Shown here piece by piece: positions 24,101 to 34,456 of a stretch of 64,000 nt of DNA; position 1 is the first letter of the stretch, and each line of letters opens with the position of its first letter. Under the pieces are notes generated by a model. It was not told the origin of the DNA, made no database searches, and worked only from the letters and a program-made list of their open reading frames with translations. The DNA is from Telmatactis stephensoni (taxonomy: Eukaryota; Cnidaria; Anthozoa; Actiniaria; Isophelliidae), in contig JALIZF010001814.1 in NCBI GenBank assembly GCA_029948255.1, positions 62,001-126,000 on the forward strand, in the 5' to 3' direction. The translations under genes and the position numbers were made by a program.

Positions 24101-27100
24101 AGAGGACAGAAACATGGCTTGCTCAAAAACGTCGAAAACATTTTATAAAAGCAATATAAAATGATCACTTATGTCTCTGTACTGTGATATAAACACTCTG
24201 GAAGATGTAGAGCACTCGAAAAGCAAGAGAAACACTCGGCTACGCCTCATGTTCCTAATCTTGCTTTTCTCTTGCTCAATCAATCAATCAATCAATCAAT
24301 AACTTTATTTATACACGCTAGCCCCGACAACATTGTGCTGATTTCCACAGGGGGCGTGTGGAATAATAAAATACAATAATATATATAATAAGTGTACAAT
24401 CAAAAAGAAATAGATAATATGTAAATAATGAATAATCTGCAGTATAAAATATATATATATATATATGTAAAAATCTAACTAACAAAAACTATATTTAGCA
24501 TAAGACTAGACAAACTAACTTCAAACTATGTAACTATAAACTCTAGTTAGAGCTCTACATCTTCCATCGTGTTTATATCACAGTACAGAGACATGCGCAC
24601 GCGTTTTATATTGCTTAAATACATGTATATATATCACACCTATATCCATGCTCAACTCCAACTGACTTAAAAGCTTAGCACTGCAGATATATATCCCAGC
24701 ATTATGGGTGTGTATTACTTTAGCCAGGGATTTTTCCTGTCTCTCATAGAGCATACACCTAATAAAACTCTCCCAATTTTCTCTTTGATTTACTGAGTGC
24801 CAAGCAGTATTTAATCCTGATCCAGTGCTTTGAAGGCAAGTTAGCACAAAACCAGGGAACAAAACATCAGTGGTTTTCTTTAGATTTAACCCTGGGGCAG
24901 TACGTGCTATTGCACTTCTGAACAATTGGGCCCAGTAATATTTTTCTATTCTCCCTTCTTAATTAACTCTACTCCTTGGAATGATATTAGTCAATTACCT
25001 GCTGTGCTACCATAGTTGCATTTCTAGTCAGCCTGAAATTCTGCTGTCTCAAGTATTCACTGATGGGAAAACCATATTCAGTTTCTTCAGGGACTTAAAG
25101 TTCAAACAAAACAAATTTAACATGAAAACATTCCAATAATAGAAAATAGAAATGATACTGTCATTTTTCAGTTTAGGGATAGACCTCAGTTACTGGAGAG
25201 TTTCCATTCTATTATAAATGTTTATTAATTTATTCCTATTAGCTGTACAGTAAGAATGCTACAGTACCTTAATTGCTAAAATGGTAATTGCTCAATAATA
25301 GGTGTGTGCGAGTGGTCTGACCTACATGTACTTCACAACAGGGCCCATAGTAATTGCCATAAACAGTAGTTGTGTTATCCCTGCCTGTCAAGGAAAAGTT
25401 GAAACCTTGAGGTCTGGTGTCCCTACCTTTGTTCTCTTGAGTTGTTTCTGTTTTCTCTCCAGAAGATGGCTGGGAAAGCAAGTGATAGCAACAACCTACT
25501 AGACAAAGAGCCTTGACACAAGAATCATTCAAGAAAATCTTAATTGCTGTTGGTGCTAGGTCACCACATGTATGTAGTCCTACTATAACAAGACCCTCTT
25601 TGCTTTCTTGATCAAACAACGTCCCTAGTTCCTGCACTATCTTGGCTTCAGCTTTAACAAAGGCAGTTACGGGTTGATATGAATTGTGTTGAGGAAATTT
25701 TGAGGATGCATGGATATGGTGCTGCTTACAAATGCTTGAAGATGTATTTAACACTCTGTCTTTCAAGTTTATGTTTGATGCTTCATCCATTGTTGAATAA
25801 TTGAAATTATTAATTTTCTTATCACAGTTATTTTCAGCACTTGATGTACTGCAGTTTTCATGCTGATTTTCCCGGAAATCTGTTGCATCTTTAGAAAATG
25901 TGTGATAATGGTCTGTGCTGTCACTAATGCTTGCACTGCTAATTTTCTTTTTCACGGAAGATATTTCACAAGCCATAGTTTCACGTTCACACAACAAAGT
26001 ACCAAAATCAGACAAATGTGTTCTTTTACAAGATTCAGAACAATGTCCAGCACTGTTGAGACATACAGCTTTAAAATTATTGTCAACTTTTTCCAAGCTG
26101 TCTTCTTCTCCATTTCCAGAATCAAGGGATTTCCCATTAGCTTTTTTAACAAGAAAATGCCAAACTTTTAATGTCTTCTCATTTCGTTTCTCAGCATTTT
26201 TTGTATTTGAATCACTTGAGTCAATACCCATGACATTTATGCCGTATCGTAGGGATAAAAACTGACTGAGGTAACCTTTTCCACTGCCAAGATCAACAAC
26301 CTGCAAAAGTAAAGCAATGAAATTCCACATATTTTACTTTTGTCATTAACAAAATCAACCAATAAACACTTTATTTTAGAGAAGACCACTATTTATCTTA
26401 AGACCAGAACAATAGGGCAAAGAGACATGTATCATTCCTCACTATTTATGGTTTGTGGAACGATTGAGTTGCAGAAAAGGTACATAATCCTGAAATTTTG
26501 ACTCCCAAAAGGTACGGATAATGATCATCCCTGTCCAAATGTCCAAGTCATTTTCCCAGTCATATGAAAACCGCCCTGATGTGAAGATGCCAATTTGAAA
26601 AAAAAAAAAAAAAAAAGACTCTTTGTTTTAACGAGGATATAACAGGTAAAGCAAGGCTTTTTTCCAAACTGGTCCTCAAATCCTGAAATAAATACACACT
26701 GATAATCGGTAAAGAAACATAAAGTGTTTAAAAATCCCAACTGGCAAGGAGGCGAACCAGTTGGCTATATTACAAGCATGGCCGAGAAACTGAATTTGAA
26801 CTAGCTGAGACTGAATTTGTTCCGATTTCGATTAGTTCAAATTCAGTTTCTCGGCCATGCTTGTAATATAGCCAACAGGTTTGCCTCCTTGCCAGTTGGG
26901 ATTTTTAAACACTTTATGTTTCTTTACCGATTATCAGTGTGTATCTATTTCAGGATTTGAGGACCAGGTTGGAAAAAAGCCTTGCTTTACCTGTTATATC
27001 CTCGTTAAAACAAAGAGTCTTTTTTTTTTTTCAAATTGGCATCTTCACATCAGGGCGGTTTTCATATGACTGGGAAAATGACTTGGACACTGCACAGCAT

Positions 27101-27817
27101 GATTACGGCAGGAATTTCAAATGTTTTCATAGTAGACATTGTGGCACTGACATGATCACAGTACACTGCAGTTTCCCACTCATACAAAAAATACTTTAAA
27201 GTCATACCTAAAAGTACCACCATTTGATCTCACTCCTTCTGACACAAAAATTTATCCTCCCCCATCCTCACCCATCTCCCACCCACCCATCCTCACTCAT
27301 CCCCCCCCCCCCCCCCCCCCCATCCTCCCAATCAAGAACAAAGCAGATTTCTCACCTTTTTCGCTTTAGTTTCCTGAACTAAATCATTAACTGCTCTAGA
27401 CATAACTCCAACCTCATAGGCTTTCTTAGGAGACATCATGAAAGAAGTTAAGACACGATCATCGTCCAATCCTTCAATGTATTCACTTCTGAGCACATAG
27501 GACAAGCTTTTCAAATGATGTTCACGTATATCACTAAAATAATTATGTAAATGTGGACATTGTTCTAGAATCCTGGTCGAGTTTTCTTTGGGATTATCGA
27601 TCCATTGTACACATAGCGATGGCAAGGCAGCTATTTCAGTCTCTGACAGTTTGTCCAGATCGTCGCGAATACCTTGTGATAAAGATGTCTCCCATAGGTT
27701 TGAAGTAAAGAAATCAACATTGTGAGCATTGATAATCTGTTGTTTAGAAAGAAGAAACTGAGCTATTCGCGAAAGATCAGATTTTACACTCACATCTCTG
27801 GCCATGGCGTCCGCCAT
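21187..27817 (-). CDS. METTL25: METTL25-type methyltransferase, complete 10-exon gene
   Basis: Putative SAM-dependent methyltransferase of the METTL25/RRNAD1 family; the substrate cannot be told from this sequence. Coding exons in order: 27356-27817, 25427-26300, 24999-25093, 23917-23946, 23328-23366, 22746-22780, 22585-22678, 21906-21980, 21678-21749, 21187-21267. Total 1857 nt, 618 residues, close to vertebrate METTL25. All junctions are GT-AG and in frame. The SAM-binding motif VVDLGSGKGYLS opens exon 2 (residues 155-166). Exon 2 also holds GLHTCGDLAPTA and LVGCCYHLLS, separated from the SAM site by a Ser/Asn-rich stretch that looks poorly conserved. Later exons read GFPISEYL, FYRAVLQ, HVGRIGAKCKTF, EYYYKRFESRERQIMAFH and ALFNPVKSPRSYAIMASK then stop. 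A second in-frame ATG follows four codons later. Confidence 0.94.
21350..21406. repeat. (TGTGC)n microsatellite in the last METTL25 intron
   Basis: About 11 near-perfect GCTGT units, followed by 200 bp of polypyrimidine. Cys-rich plus-strand ORFs here are artefacts of the repeat. Confidence 0.9.
22437..22571. mobile_element. 135-bp hAT-like MITE, 5-bp target duplication
   Basis: Begins CAGGGGGTCC and ends GGATCCGCCACTG, flanked by TTATA on both sides (22432-22436 and 22572-22576). It ends only 13 bp from the donor side of METTL25 exon 7. Confidence 0.78.
23634..23896. repeat. MITE with ACACCTATTTCAAAAAA ends (METTL25 intron 4)
   Basis: Inverted ends of about 26 bp (ACACCTATTTCAAAAAAGGT then TGTCGG), flanked by TATA-like bases. 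It ends 20 bp from METTL25 exon 4. Confidence 0.75.
24172..24598. repeat. Foldback element with nested (CAAT)n-tailed retroelement end
   Basis: Arms 24172-24213 and 24553-24598 share TCTCTGTACTGTGATATAAA and GGAAGATGTAGAGC. Between them is (CAAT)n followed by AACTTTATTTATACACGCTA, which looks like the reversed 3' tail of a SINE or LINE. In METTL25 intron 3. Confidence 0.65.
26541..27088. repeat. Giant near-perfect palindrome in METTL25 intron 1
   Basis: Left arm 26541-26801, right arm 26835-27088, loop about 33 bp. The arms contain the SINE tail plus flanking non-SINE sequence (GTGTTTAAAAATCCC, GATAATCGGTAAAGAAACAT, and a poly-A/T run of unequal length). Spliced out of the mRNA, but the pre-mRNA could form a ~255-bp duplex. 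Confidence 0.9.
27301..27322. repeat. Poly-C run next to METTL25 exon 1 donor
   Basis: About 20 consecutive C, 32 bp from the donor side of exon 1. Similar C runs occur at about 16126, 17324 and 19400. Confidence 0.85.
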
Positions 27818-28514
27818 CTTGAAATTGACTCTATCCAGGTCTCCCCGACCTCATTTGTCTCCCCGACCTCATTTAGGCTATTATTTAAGGTGGCTCGCAA
27901 CAGTATTTCATTTACTACGTAAATAGGTTTCCGCACTTTATTTTAGGAATTGATCAACTTGTCCTAGACTGATTACGATGGCTTAGCTCAATCAGTATTA
28001 GCATGGTAACAATAAACTGAAAGATGGCTGAAATCAGTTTTTCTAAAATATCTCTCAATTTCATTGAATCTAGATAGATTAGATTAGATAGATAAGCGAC
28101 TAAAGTGCGAAATAAACTGCACAGCAAAGCGAATAAATTGAGACAGAATTCAAAGTATATGATACAGATTGTTATTTTCAATTAATCTCATTATTTATGT
28201 TTTTGTGCAATTCTCCGTTTCACGCTACGGGAGGCTACGAAGGAGACTGTTTTCATCTCCGTTTTCACTAAAAATAAAAAAGAACACAAATTGCGAGCAT
28301 GAGAAAAGAAACTACTTTCTATCCTTGTGCACTGCTTAATTGTGCTCGTTCATGCTTACATCGTAGTGAAAACCAGGAGAACGAATTAAATGGTATGGAA
28401 TGAAATGGAATAGGTACGGAGCCCCGTAGATAGGCAAATCTTTATGCTTAACATTTTCACTCGATTTTCACTCGCTCCTTTGATTCTCAGGGTAATTAAT
28501 TACAGCATAGACTA
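27818..28514. other. Upstream region of METTL25
   Basis: No TATA or clear promoter element recognised. Contains a repeated GTCTCCCCGACCTCATTT pair at 27841-27873 just upstream of the start. Otherwise featureless AT-rich sequence. Confidence 0.4.
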
Positions 28515-28745
28515 GCTATTTCTAATAGAAAGTGAAGTGCTGCGAGCACAAAACAGCTGGTGTATCTGATCCACGTTAGCAGAACTGTTCCCCTTAAACT
28601 CATGACGGCTTCACGAAAGTACACCGCTATCTCTGATATATCAAATGTTTCTTGTTTCTTACAAAACATAATTCTTCAGGATCAGCCGGTCGGACACACA
28701 GTTCAAAATATTTAGCACTTTGAGTAAAGCAATTTTTCAAACAAT
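28515..28745 (-). repeat. Inverted copy of the segment inserted in the Helitron peptidase
   Basis: Reverse complement matches 31905-32170 closely, with small indels (shared GAAAAATTGCTT, TACTCAAAGTGCTAAATATT, GTGTACTTTCGTGA, GGGGAACAGTTCTGCTAACG, CACTTTCTATTAGAAAT). The 3.2-kb-apart inverted pair brackets the left part of the Helitron. Confidence 0.75.
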
Positions 28746-28959
28746 CACAAACGGCTAGAGTTGGCAATGACTATAAAACTAACTGATTTTAACTAGACGC
28801 ATAACTGCGTGAACATGGGCTTCCTGTCATAATTAGTCATAAGCTTCATTTTTATTACGTATAACAATGTCCAATTTAGCTATAAAATCAATATGTACTG
28901 ATAGTTCTATCAAACAAGCTACGCATCTATTCTTGAAAAAGCGACTTATTATCCAATTT

Positions 28960-29145
28960 TTCTTCAGCTTCAGTAATATGTGTTATATCTGTGTGGGCTC
29001 ATTGCTAATATTTGTACAATCAATAACAACATCTTTATACAATGTGTTATTAGCCATGTAAGTGCTGCTTGTACAGATGTTGGTCTGACAGCTTCAAAAT
29101 ATACATGACCTCTAAATTGTAGTTTTCTTTTCAAGTTAAGCATAA
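28960..29145 (-). pseudogene. Fragment of a Helitron DUF6570-like region, inverted
   Basis: Minus strand reads VMLNLKRKLQFRGHVYFEAV and, after a frameshift, NNTLYKDVVIDCTNISNEP. The main element has IMLKLKRRLQFRGHVYFQAV and NNTLYSDIAVDMNNIHSN at 34200-34360. It is therefore a remnant of a related element in opposite orientation, cut exactly at a CTAG terminus. Confidence 0.85.
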
Positions 29146-29175
29146 CTAGACGCACACGTGCGTTCACTCGTGCCC
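29146..29175 (-). repeat. Inverted Helitron-type terminus (CTAG plus hairpin)
   Basis: On the minus strand GGGCACGAGTGA, hairpin ACGCAC-GT-GTGCGT, then CTAG followed by TTATG. It matches the right terminus at 41907-41938. Either the left end of the main element (terminal inverted repeats) or the 3' end of a separate minus-strand element. Confidence 0.8.
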
Positions 29176-29565
29176 CGGGAGCCCCTTGACCGGCCCTGTT
29201 CGTACTCTTCCCCGAGCCGTTTCACGGTTCTTCACCATTCTGGGAAATAGTTAACCGTAATATAATGACCATTTTTGAATCGGCTAACTTAAACTAAATT
29301 AAGAATATCTGATTAGTCAATTTGTCTGTCAGCAGCTATTAGTGTTTGCTTTTGTCTTTCTATTATCATGGATAGTATTATATATATCTCCGACATGCAA
29401 AAATATTACCAGCGAATATATCAGTTTATTCAGCGAATATACCAGTTTATTCAACTTTTTATTCCACTTTGTATCTCAATTGTTTGATGTAAAGACTTCT
29501 ACAACGGCGTTTTTGACACAATAACAAATCCTGTACTTTTTCGTTCATGTTTCGGATGTTTTTTT

Positions 29566-29600
29566 ACTCGTGCCCAGGCCTTTAGGCCGGCACGAGTCTA
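29566..29600. repeat. Hairpin with subterminal inverted-repeat motif
   Basis: CTCGTGCC and GGCACGAG pair around AGGCC-type inner stems (29567-29596), followed by TCTA. The first 13 bp are the exact complement of the 3' subterminal motif at 41904-41916. Confidence 0.65.
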
Positions 29601-30314
29601 GGTTTGCGTTTTCAATCTATCTATCGTCGTAGTCGAGAATGTGCCATGAAAACGAGGCTAGCATGAAATCGAGGCCAGGCAAGGTCAGGCACGCCTGCGA
29701 CTTGCTTGGAGGATTTTATGCTGTTGTTGTTTCCCGCTGGGGTTGTTGTGCTTTGTATTCCGTCTTCGGTTTACAATTATGGCGAATTTCTTTCCTGCTG
29801 AGACGCTCAAAATACATACAAACGCACACGCCGTTCGCGGTAGACCCACACTAAAAGATGTCGAGCGTGAATTTCGAAACGGGTCGTTCCGCGAACTCAA
29901 AAGCTATAAAGAACCAAGCAAAAGCACTAATGCCAAAATACGAAACTCAAGATACTCAAAGAGATACTCGAATGAACAATCGTACAAACGTACTCAAATG
30001 AACTTAAACGAACTCAGAGGTAATTAGAGGAAAGACCAAATTCTTTAGTAAGCAGGAACTTCATTGACGAATACTCTGATGAAAAAGACAAATATTCCAA
30101 ACCACATGGACGCCGTATTGGAATCTTTCAAGATGACTTAAATGCGTTTCCAGAATCAAGAGGCCTTGGACTTAAATTAATAACAATGAGGATAACTGTT
30201 TTTTTTTAATTATTATTTTGTTTACAATTTTGAAGAGTTTCTTTAGCAGTCTATTGTTCGTTCAGCTATCAGTAATGAGTGTGTTGTTCACTGCCTAATT
30301 GTGCATAGTGCTGG

Positions 30315-30803
30315 TTGTACAACATTCCATATATGTGTCAAGTGTCAACAAAGGCTTTAGTAAATTCTCTACAAAATGACTGCGATGTATTTGAAAAAGC
30401 TGTTCAATTATCTGTATTTGTTTATCCTAATAAAGAGTCACATTTATTAAAGCAATGCAGGTCTCATTATGCAAAATTCATTACTCATCAGTTTGTTGTG
30501 TACAAGCCTCGTGTTGTTTCGCGTGATCGCGAACCGAGTAGAGTCCCAGTTAAAAAGCTCGCAAGTCTTTTGCACAAAAGCAAGAAGCTACGAAAAAGGG
30601 TTCGTAATTATGTGGTGAAAAATGTGCCGATGTCATCTAGAATGCATTGCTTTGCAAATAAATGCAATTTTTATCACGAAGGAGTGAAGTATTCCAAAAG
30701 TTATTATTGGAAGAGAAAAACTGCTTCTGGTATTGGTTTACCTAGACAGATGAAACTTTGGTTTAGACGTTCACTTATTTTAACTTTCATAAAAGAGCAA
30801 TGA
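30315..30803 (+). CDS. Unknown basic ORF (162 residues) in the left part of the Helitron
   Basis: Open from a possible start at 30315; I do not recognise it. The middle is basic (KKLASLLHKSKKLRKRVR). The C-terminal part has CFANKCNFYHEG and SKSYYWKRKT, with a Cys-Cys-His spacing that could bind metal. It ends 131 bp upstream of the 2A-like motif, in another frame. It could be a first Helitron ORF or captured host sequence. Confidence 0.35.
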   Translation: MYNIPYMCQVSTKALVNSLQNDCDVFEKAVQLSVFVYPNKESHLLKQCRSHYAKFITHQFVVYKPRVVSRDREPSRVPVKKLASLLHKSKKLRKRVRNYVVKNVPMSSRMHCFANKCNFYHEGVKYSKSYYWKRKTASGIGLPRQMKLWFRRSLILTFIKEQ

Positions 30804-30933
30804 AAGCCAAGCTTATTTATTATTCCCCTCTGTTCACAAATCCTAGTCCACAAAATCGTACTTCCTGTGGTTTGCCCATGTTTACAAGAGTCTCAATCAC
30901 AGAATCATTCACACTAAGTTCACCCTAAGCAGA

Positions 30934-31105
30934 GATGTAGGAAAAAATCCTGAACCTCGCACAGTAATTGATCCTAACAATACAATTTCTGTTCCATATT
31001 CTCAAGGTAATATATTGCATTATTTGGGCCAAATGCTGGTCATCAGTGTGTAGCCATGTCACTGTGTACATTGATATATAATCATAGGAACTCAATAAAC
31101 ACTCT
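30934..31105 (+). pseudogene. 2A-like motif and N-terminal half of a cysteine-peptidase-like domain
   Basis: Reads RDVGKNPEPRTVIDPNNT then ISVPYSQGN, and after a one-base frameshift LFGPNAGHQCVAMSLCTLIY then NHRNSINTLAD. DVGKNPEP resembles the 2A ribosome-skipping signature DxExNPGP with Gly replaced. GHQCVAMSLC would hold the active-site Cys. The domain stops at about 31105, where foreign sequence begins. Similar Cys and Asp-x-His peptidase-like segments occur in some Helitron/Helentron proteins (my recollection); exact family not determined. Confidence 0.6.
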
Positions 31106-32266
31106 AGCAGATTAAGTAAGCATTATGAATACTGGGAATGAGTACAACCAAGACGTTTTACTTTTAACAGTCATTAAAGCGTGGTAGCCCAAGTAAACAC
31201 CTAAAGGCATCTAGTTACTAGAAAGAGTAGATGAGTTGTTTCTCAGTTATACATAGAGCAGTCAGGCCACTTAGTGGGGTTTATGAAGATAAAATGACTT
31301 GAATAGGAAAAAGATAAAAATATCCAACTTATTCCATTTCAAAGACAGAAGAAAAATTCAAGACCTCAGCACAACATTTCAATCAAAGACGTCAAATGAT
31401 AAATTTGTATCGAAGTGTGCAAAAAAGATCTAGCAGCCGACTGGGCCACTAATGAAAGAAATGGTACAAGGATATGTACAAAAGAAACCACCTTTGTAAC
31501 CAAGAGAGAAAATGACAAAAAAGGCATGGCCGACCGAAGGCAAGGACAAAGTTAGTTTCTTGTAATGAAACACTGACATGCTTTTGAACAGCAAGGTACT
31601 ATATCTTTAGAAACTCCGTCACAGATTGACATTTTAATTAGGTCAATTTCTTACTATTCACTAGGCATTACGTTACCCTACACCTATCGAGAACGTGAAA
31701 AAAGATAATGTCAAAATTAAATAAACACGCGGATGAATTTCAACAGTTTATTAGACCTTTGTAGACCATTCAGGCTCTAGGACATTGTTACAGTCAAACT
31801 CGCTGAAGTGTACCCCCTAGACTGGATTAATAAATTTATTATTCGAAACATTGAGCCACTGAGGCCAGGGTACGCTTAGCGAGTTTGACTGTAAGACTCC
31901 TCATGTTTGAAAAATTGCTTTTACTCAAAGTGCTAAATATTTGCTAAATAACTGTCATAGTGTGTGTCCGACACTGATCCTGGAGAATTATGTTTTGTAG
32001 CATTGAAGGTCAACTAGCAGTGTTCGTCACACAACGCACAAGAGATAGACAAGAAACATTTCATATCAGAGAAAGCGGTGTACTTTCGTGAGTTTTAGGG
32101 GAACAGTTCTGCTAACGTGGATACACCAGCTAGCTGTTTTCTGCTCGCAGCACTTAACTTTCTATTAGAAATGAACCATAGCAGTTATCTCACGTCGCAA
32201 GTGTTTATCTTCGCGCTGCAAACAACATACAATTTTACCAGTCAAGTAGCCCGACTTCACGCTACA
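31106..32266. repeat. 1.16-kb insertion splitting the peptidase segment
   Basis: No coding sequence fits the surrounding domain here. The right part (31905-32170) is the inverted relative of 28515-28745. A TA-flanked MITE (31791-31891) lies inside. Confidence 0.6.
31791..31891. mobile_element. 101-bp Tc1/mariner-type MITE, TA target duplication
   Basis: Ends CAGTCAAACTCGCT and AGCGAGTTTGACTG, flanked by TA (31789-31790 and 31892-31893). Two TA-rich internal segments, no ORF. Confidence 0.85.
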
Positions 32267-32640
32267 TTAGCGTCTAGTTACCAGATGGAATACAGTCCAA
32301 GCTACACTGGTGATATACATGATGTTGCATCTGATGTAGATTTCCTTTACTGCATGCCCTTGGGTAATGCTTTGCAAATTTTAATTGAAGAAAATTACCA
32401 AGTCATTTCTGTTAACTATTCAGTGTAGTACAGTAGCTATTTACTGTTATGGCAATGGAAGATTTAGGAATATTTGACTCTCATGCTCGTAATTCATCCG
32501 TCTCCCCCATCCACAAGGCACTTGTATACTCCTAGATGTTGACGATTTTAATGCTTTAATGAATTATTTCCAGAGTTTCTATGATAATTTAAGAGGCCTA
32601 TTTGAACTCAGAGGAGTGCGTATTGCTGAGATATGCATGC
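32267..32640 (+). pseudogene. C-terminal half of the cysteine-peptidase-like domain
   Basis: Reads LASSYQMEYSPSYTGDIHDV, ALQILIEENYQVISVNYS, then in another frame GIFDSHARN and GTCILLDVDDFNALMNYFQS. FDSHAR supplies the Asp-x-His part expected downstream of the Cys at 31036. At least two frameshifts plus an in-frame stop. Confidence 0.6.
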
Positions 32641-33378
32641 AAAGCAATGCTACTGAAAATCCTTTTAATCCACAAACACTTACGGAACAGAGTGGAGTGA
32701 TTGCTGCAGATGATAATCAGCAAAGAAACAAAAGTAATATTACAAATTTAAATGCAATAATACCAATGGTATTCCTTTGAGAAGATGCTGTGCTGTGTCT
32801 ATTTATTGCATTTGTTTTTCAGTCATAAAAGGCCTGCAGTTATTGGAATTCAGATACCATGGACTCAATTTCAGATCATGGAGGCATTTTTTATACCAAA
32901 ATTCAAAGTTTCAACAAACATCATCTTACAATAAATGATTTACCAGCAAGCCTGGATATCTATGATGCTGAGATCAGGGTAACTCATAATTTGCAAAAAC
33001 AAATAAAATTGAGCTGCATGAATCAGACTAGCAAATTAGAACTCCAGAAGATAATAACAAATAATATAAATGCTAATACTGGTTTATTGCATGGCTATCC
33101 ACTACTTGTATAAGCTGCATTTTTCACCATAAATCCAGAACCATTGACTGTTATCTCATGGCGTTAAATGACAATAGAAGCTTTGTTGTGTCTGAAAAAG
33201 TGAATGTACCCTCATTTGTACAGAAAATGAATGGATATTACAACAAAAAACAGTTCAATGCAATGAGCTAGATTGCTAACATTTTGTTTCTATCATACTC
33301 AACGCAGATGTCAAACAGTATGAGACAAAGTATTCTAAGAAAACACAAATCAAATGCACAAAGGAAGGTGACTGCTGA

Positions 33379-34434
33379 GAAACGCAAACTAAACTATGCA
33401 AACATGGAACCTGCTCCTTAAGAAACAATGTTTGTCTCAAAAAGCAAGAACAATATAGTTCAACAAATTCTGCAAAGAGAAATAAGAACCTTTTACGTTT
33501 GCGCACTAACAGTCAAGCATGGTATAATTCCTTAAATCCAGCAGATAAAGAGAAGCGTCTATCAGACATGCGCACTTACAAGCAAACCTGGTATAATTCC
33601 TTAGATCCAGCAGATAAAGAGAAGCTTCTATCAGACATGCGCACGCACAACCAAACATGGTACAATTCCTTAGATCCAGCAGATAAAGAGAAGCGTCTAT
33701 CAGACATGCAATCTAATTCCCAAAATTTGTATAACTCTCAAAAGGACCAACAATATGAAATACATCACTATATAAAAAATTTTCAAAGAAAGATAAGAGA
33801 AGGCCCATACTTTATATGCACTATATGTAACAGGTTACTATACAGAAAAACAGTTATCATATTACAAGAAAGTAAATACAACATTCAACACCTCTTCACG
33901 GGAAAGAAGTCATTTGATGAAAAAGAATATATTTGTAGAACTTGTCATTCTAAACTCATGAAGCAACAAATACCATGTCAAGCTGTACACAACAATTTGC
34001 AAATAGATGAAATACCACCTGAACTTTCAATCTTGGAAAAACTTGAACAGATACTTATTGCACAAAGAATTGTCTTTGAAAAAATAGTAGTCATGCCCAA
34101 AGGTCAACAGAGAAAGATTAAGGGAGCAATCTGTAATGTGCCAGTTGAATGTGACCAAACATGCAATGTACTACCACGTCCCCCTGAAAGATCTGGCATT
34201 ATAATGTTAAAGTTAAAGAGAAGACTTCAGTTTAGAGGTCATGTGTACTTTCAAGCTGTCCGCCCTCAGATGATCTTATGTGCACTCAACTGGCTGAAAA
34301 TGAATAACACATTATACAGTGATATAGCTGTTGACATGAACAATATTCACTCAAATCTAGTATCCCTTCAACAAGACTGTTTGGATCAAAATAATGAAGT
34401 CTTGAGTGATGAAAATGAAACTGTAAACAAGTGA
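33379..34434 (+). pseudogene. Helitron segment: 23-residue repeats and DUF6570-like region
   Basis: Three 69-bp repeats from 33502 encode WYNSL(N/D)PADKEK(R/L)LSDM units. A Cys-rich part follows (FICTICNRLLY, CRTCHSKLMKQQ), then LPRPPERSGI and MLKLKRRLQFRGHVYFQAVR. It ends at a stop at 34432-34434, where a larger polyprotein would continue. No ATG opens this frame; it runs upstream to 33379. Confidence 0.8.
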
Positions 34435-34456
34435 AAACTATATTACGGAACTTAAT

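Noticed and set aside
25302..26265. Plus-strand ORFs opposite METTL25
   Set aside because: Antisense shadows of METTL25 exon 2.
26525..27199. Matching ORFs on both strands (GFLNTLCFFTDYQC)
   Set aside because: The same palindrome arm read twice; intronic.
33276..33506. Minus-strand ORF
   Set aside because: Antisense to the Helitron repeat region.
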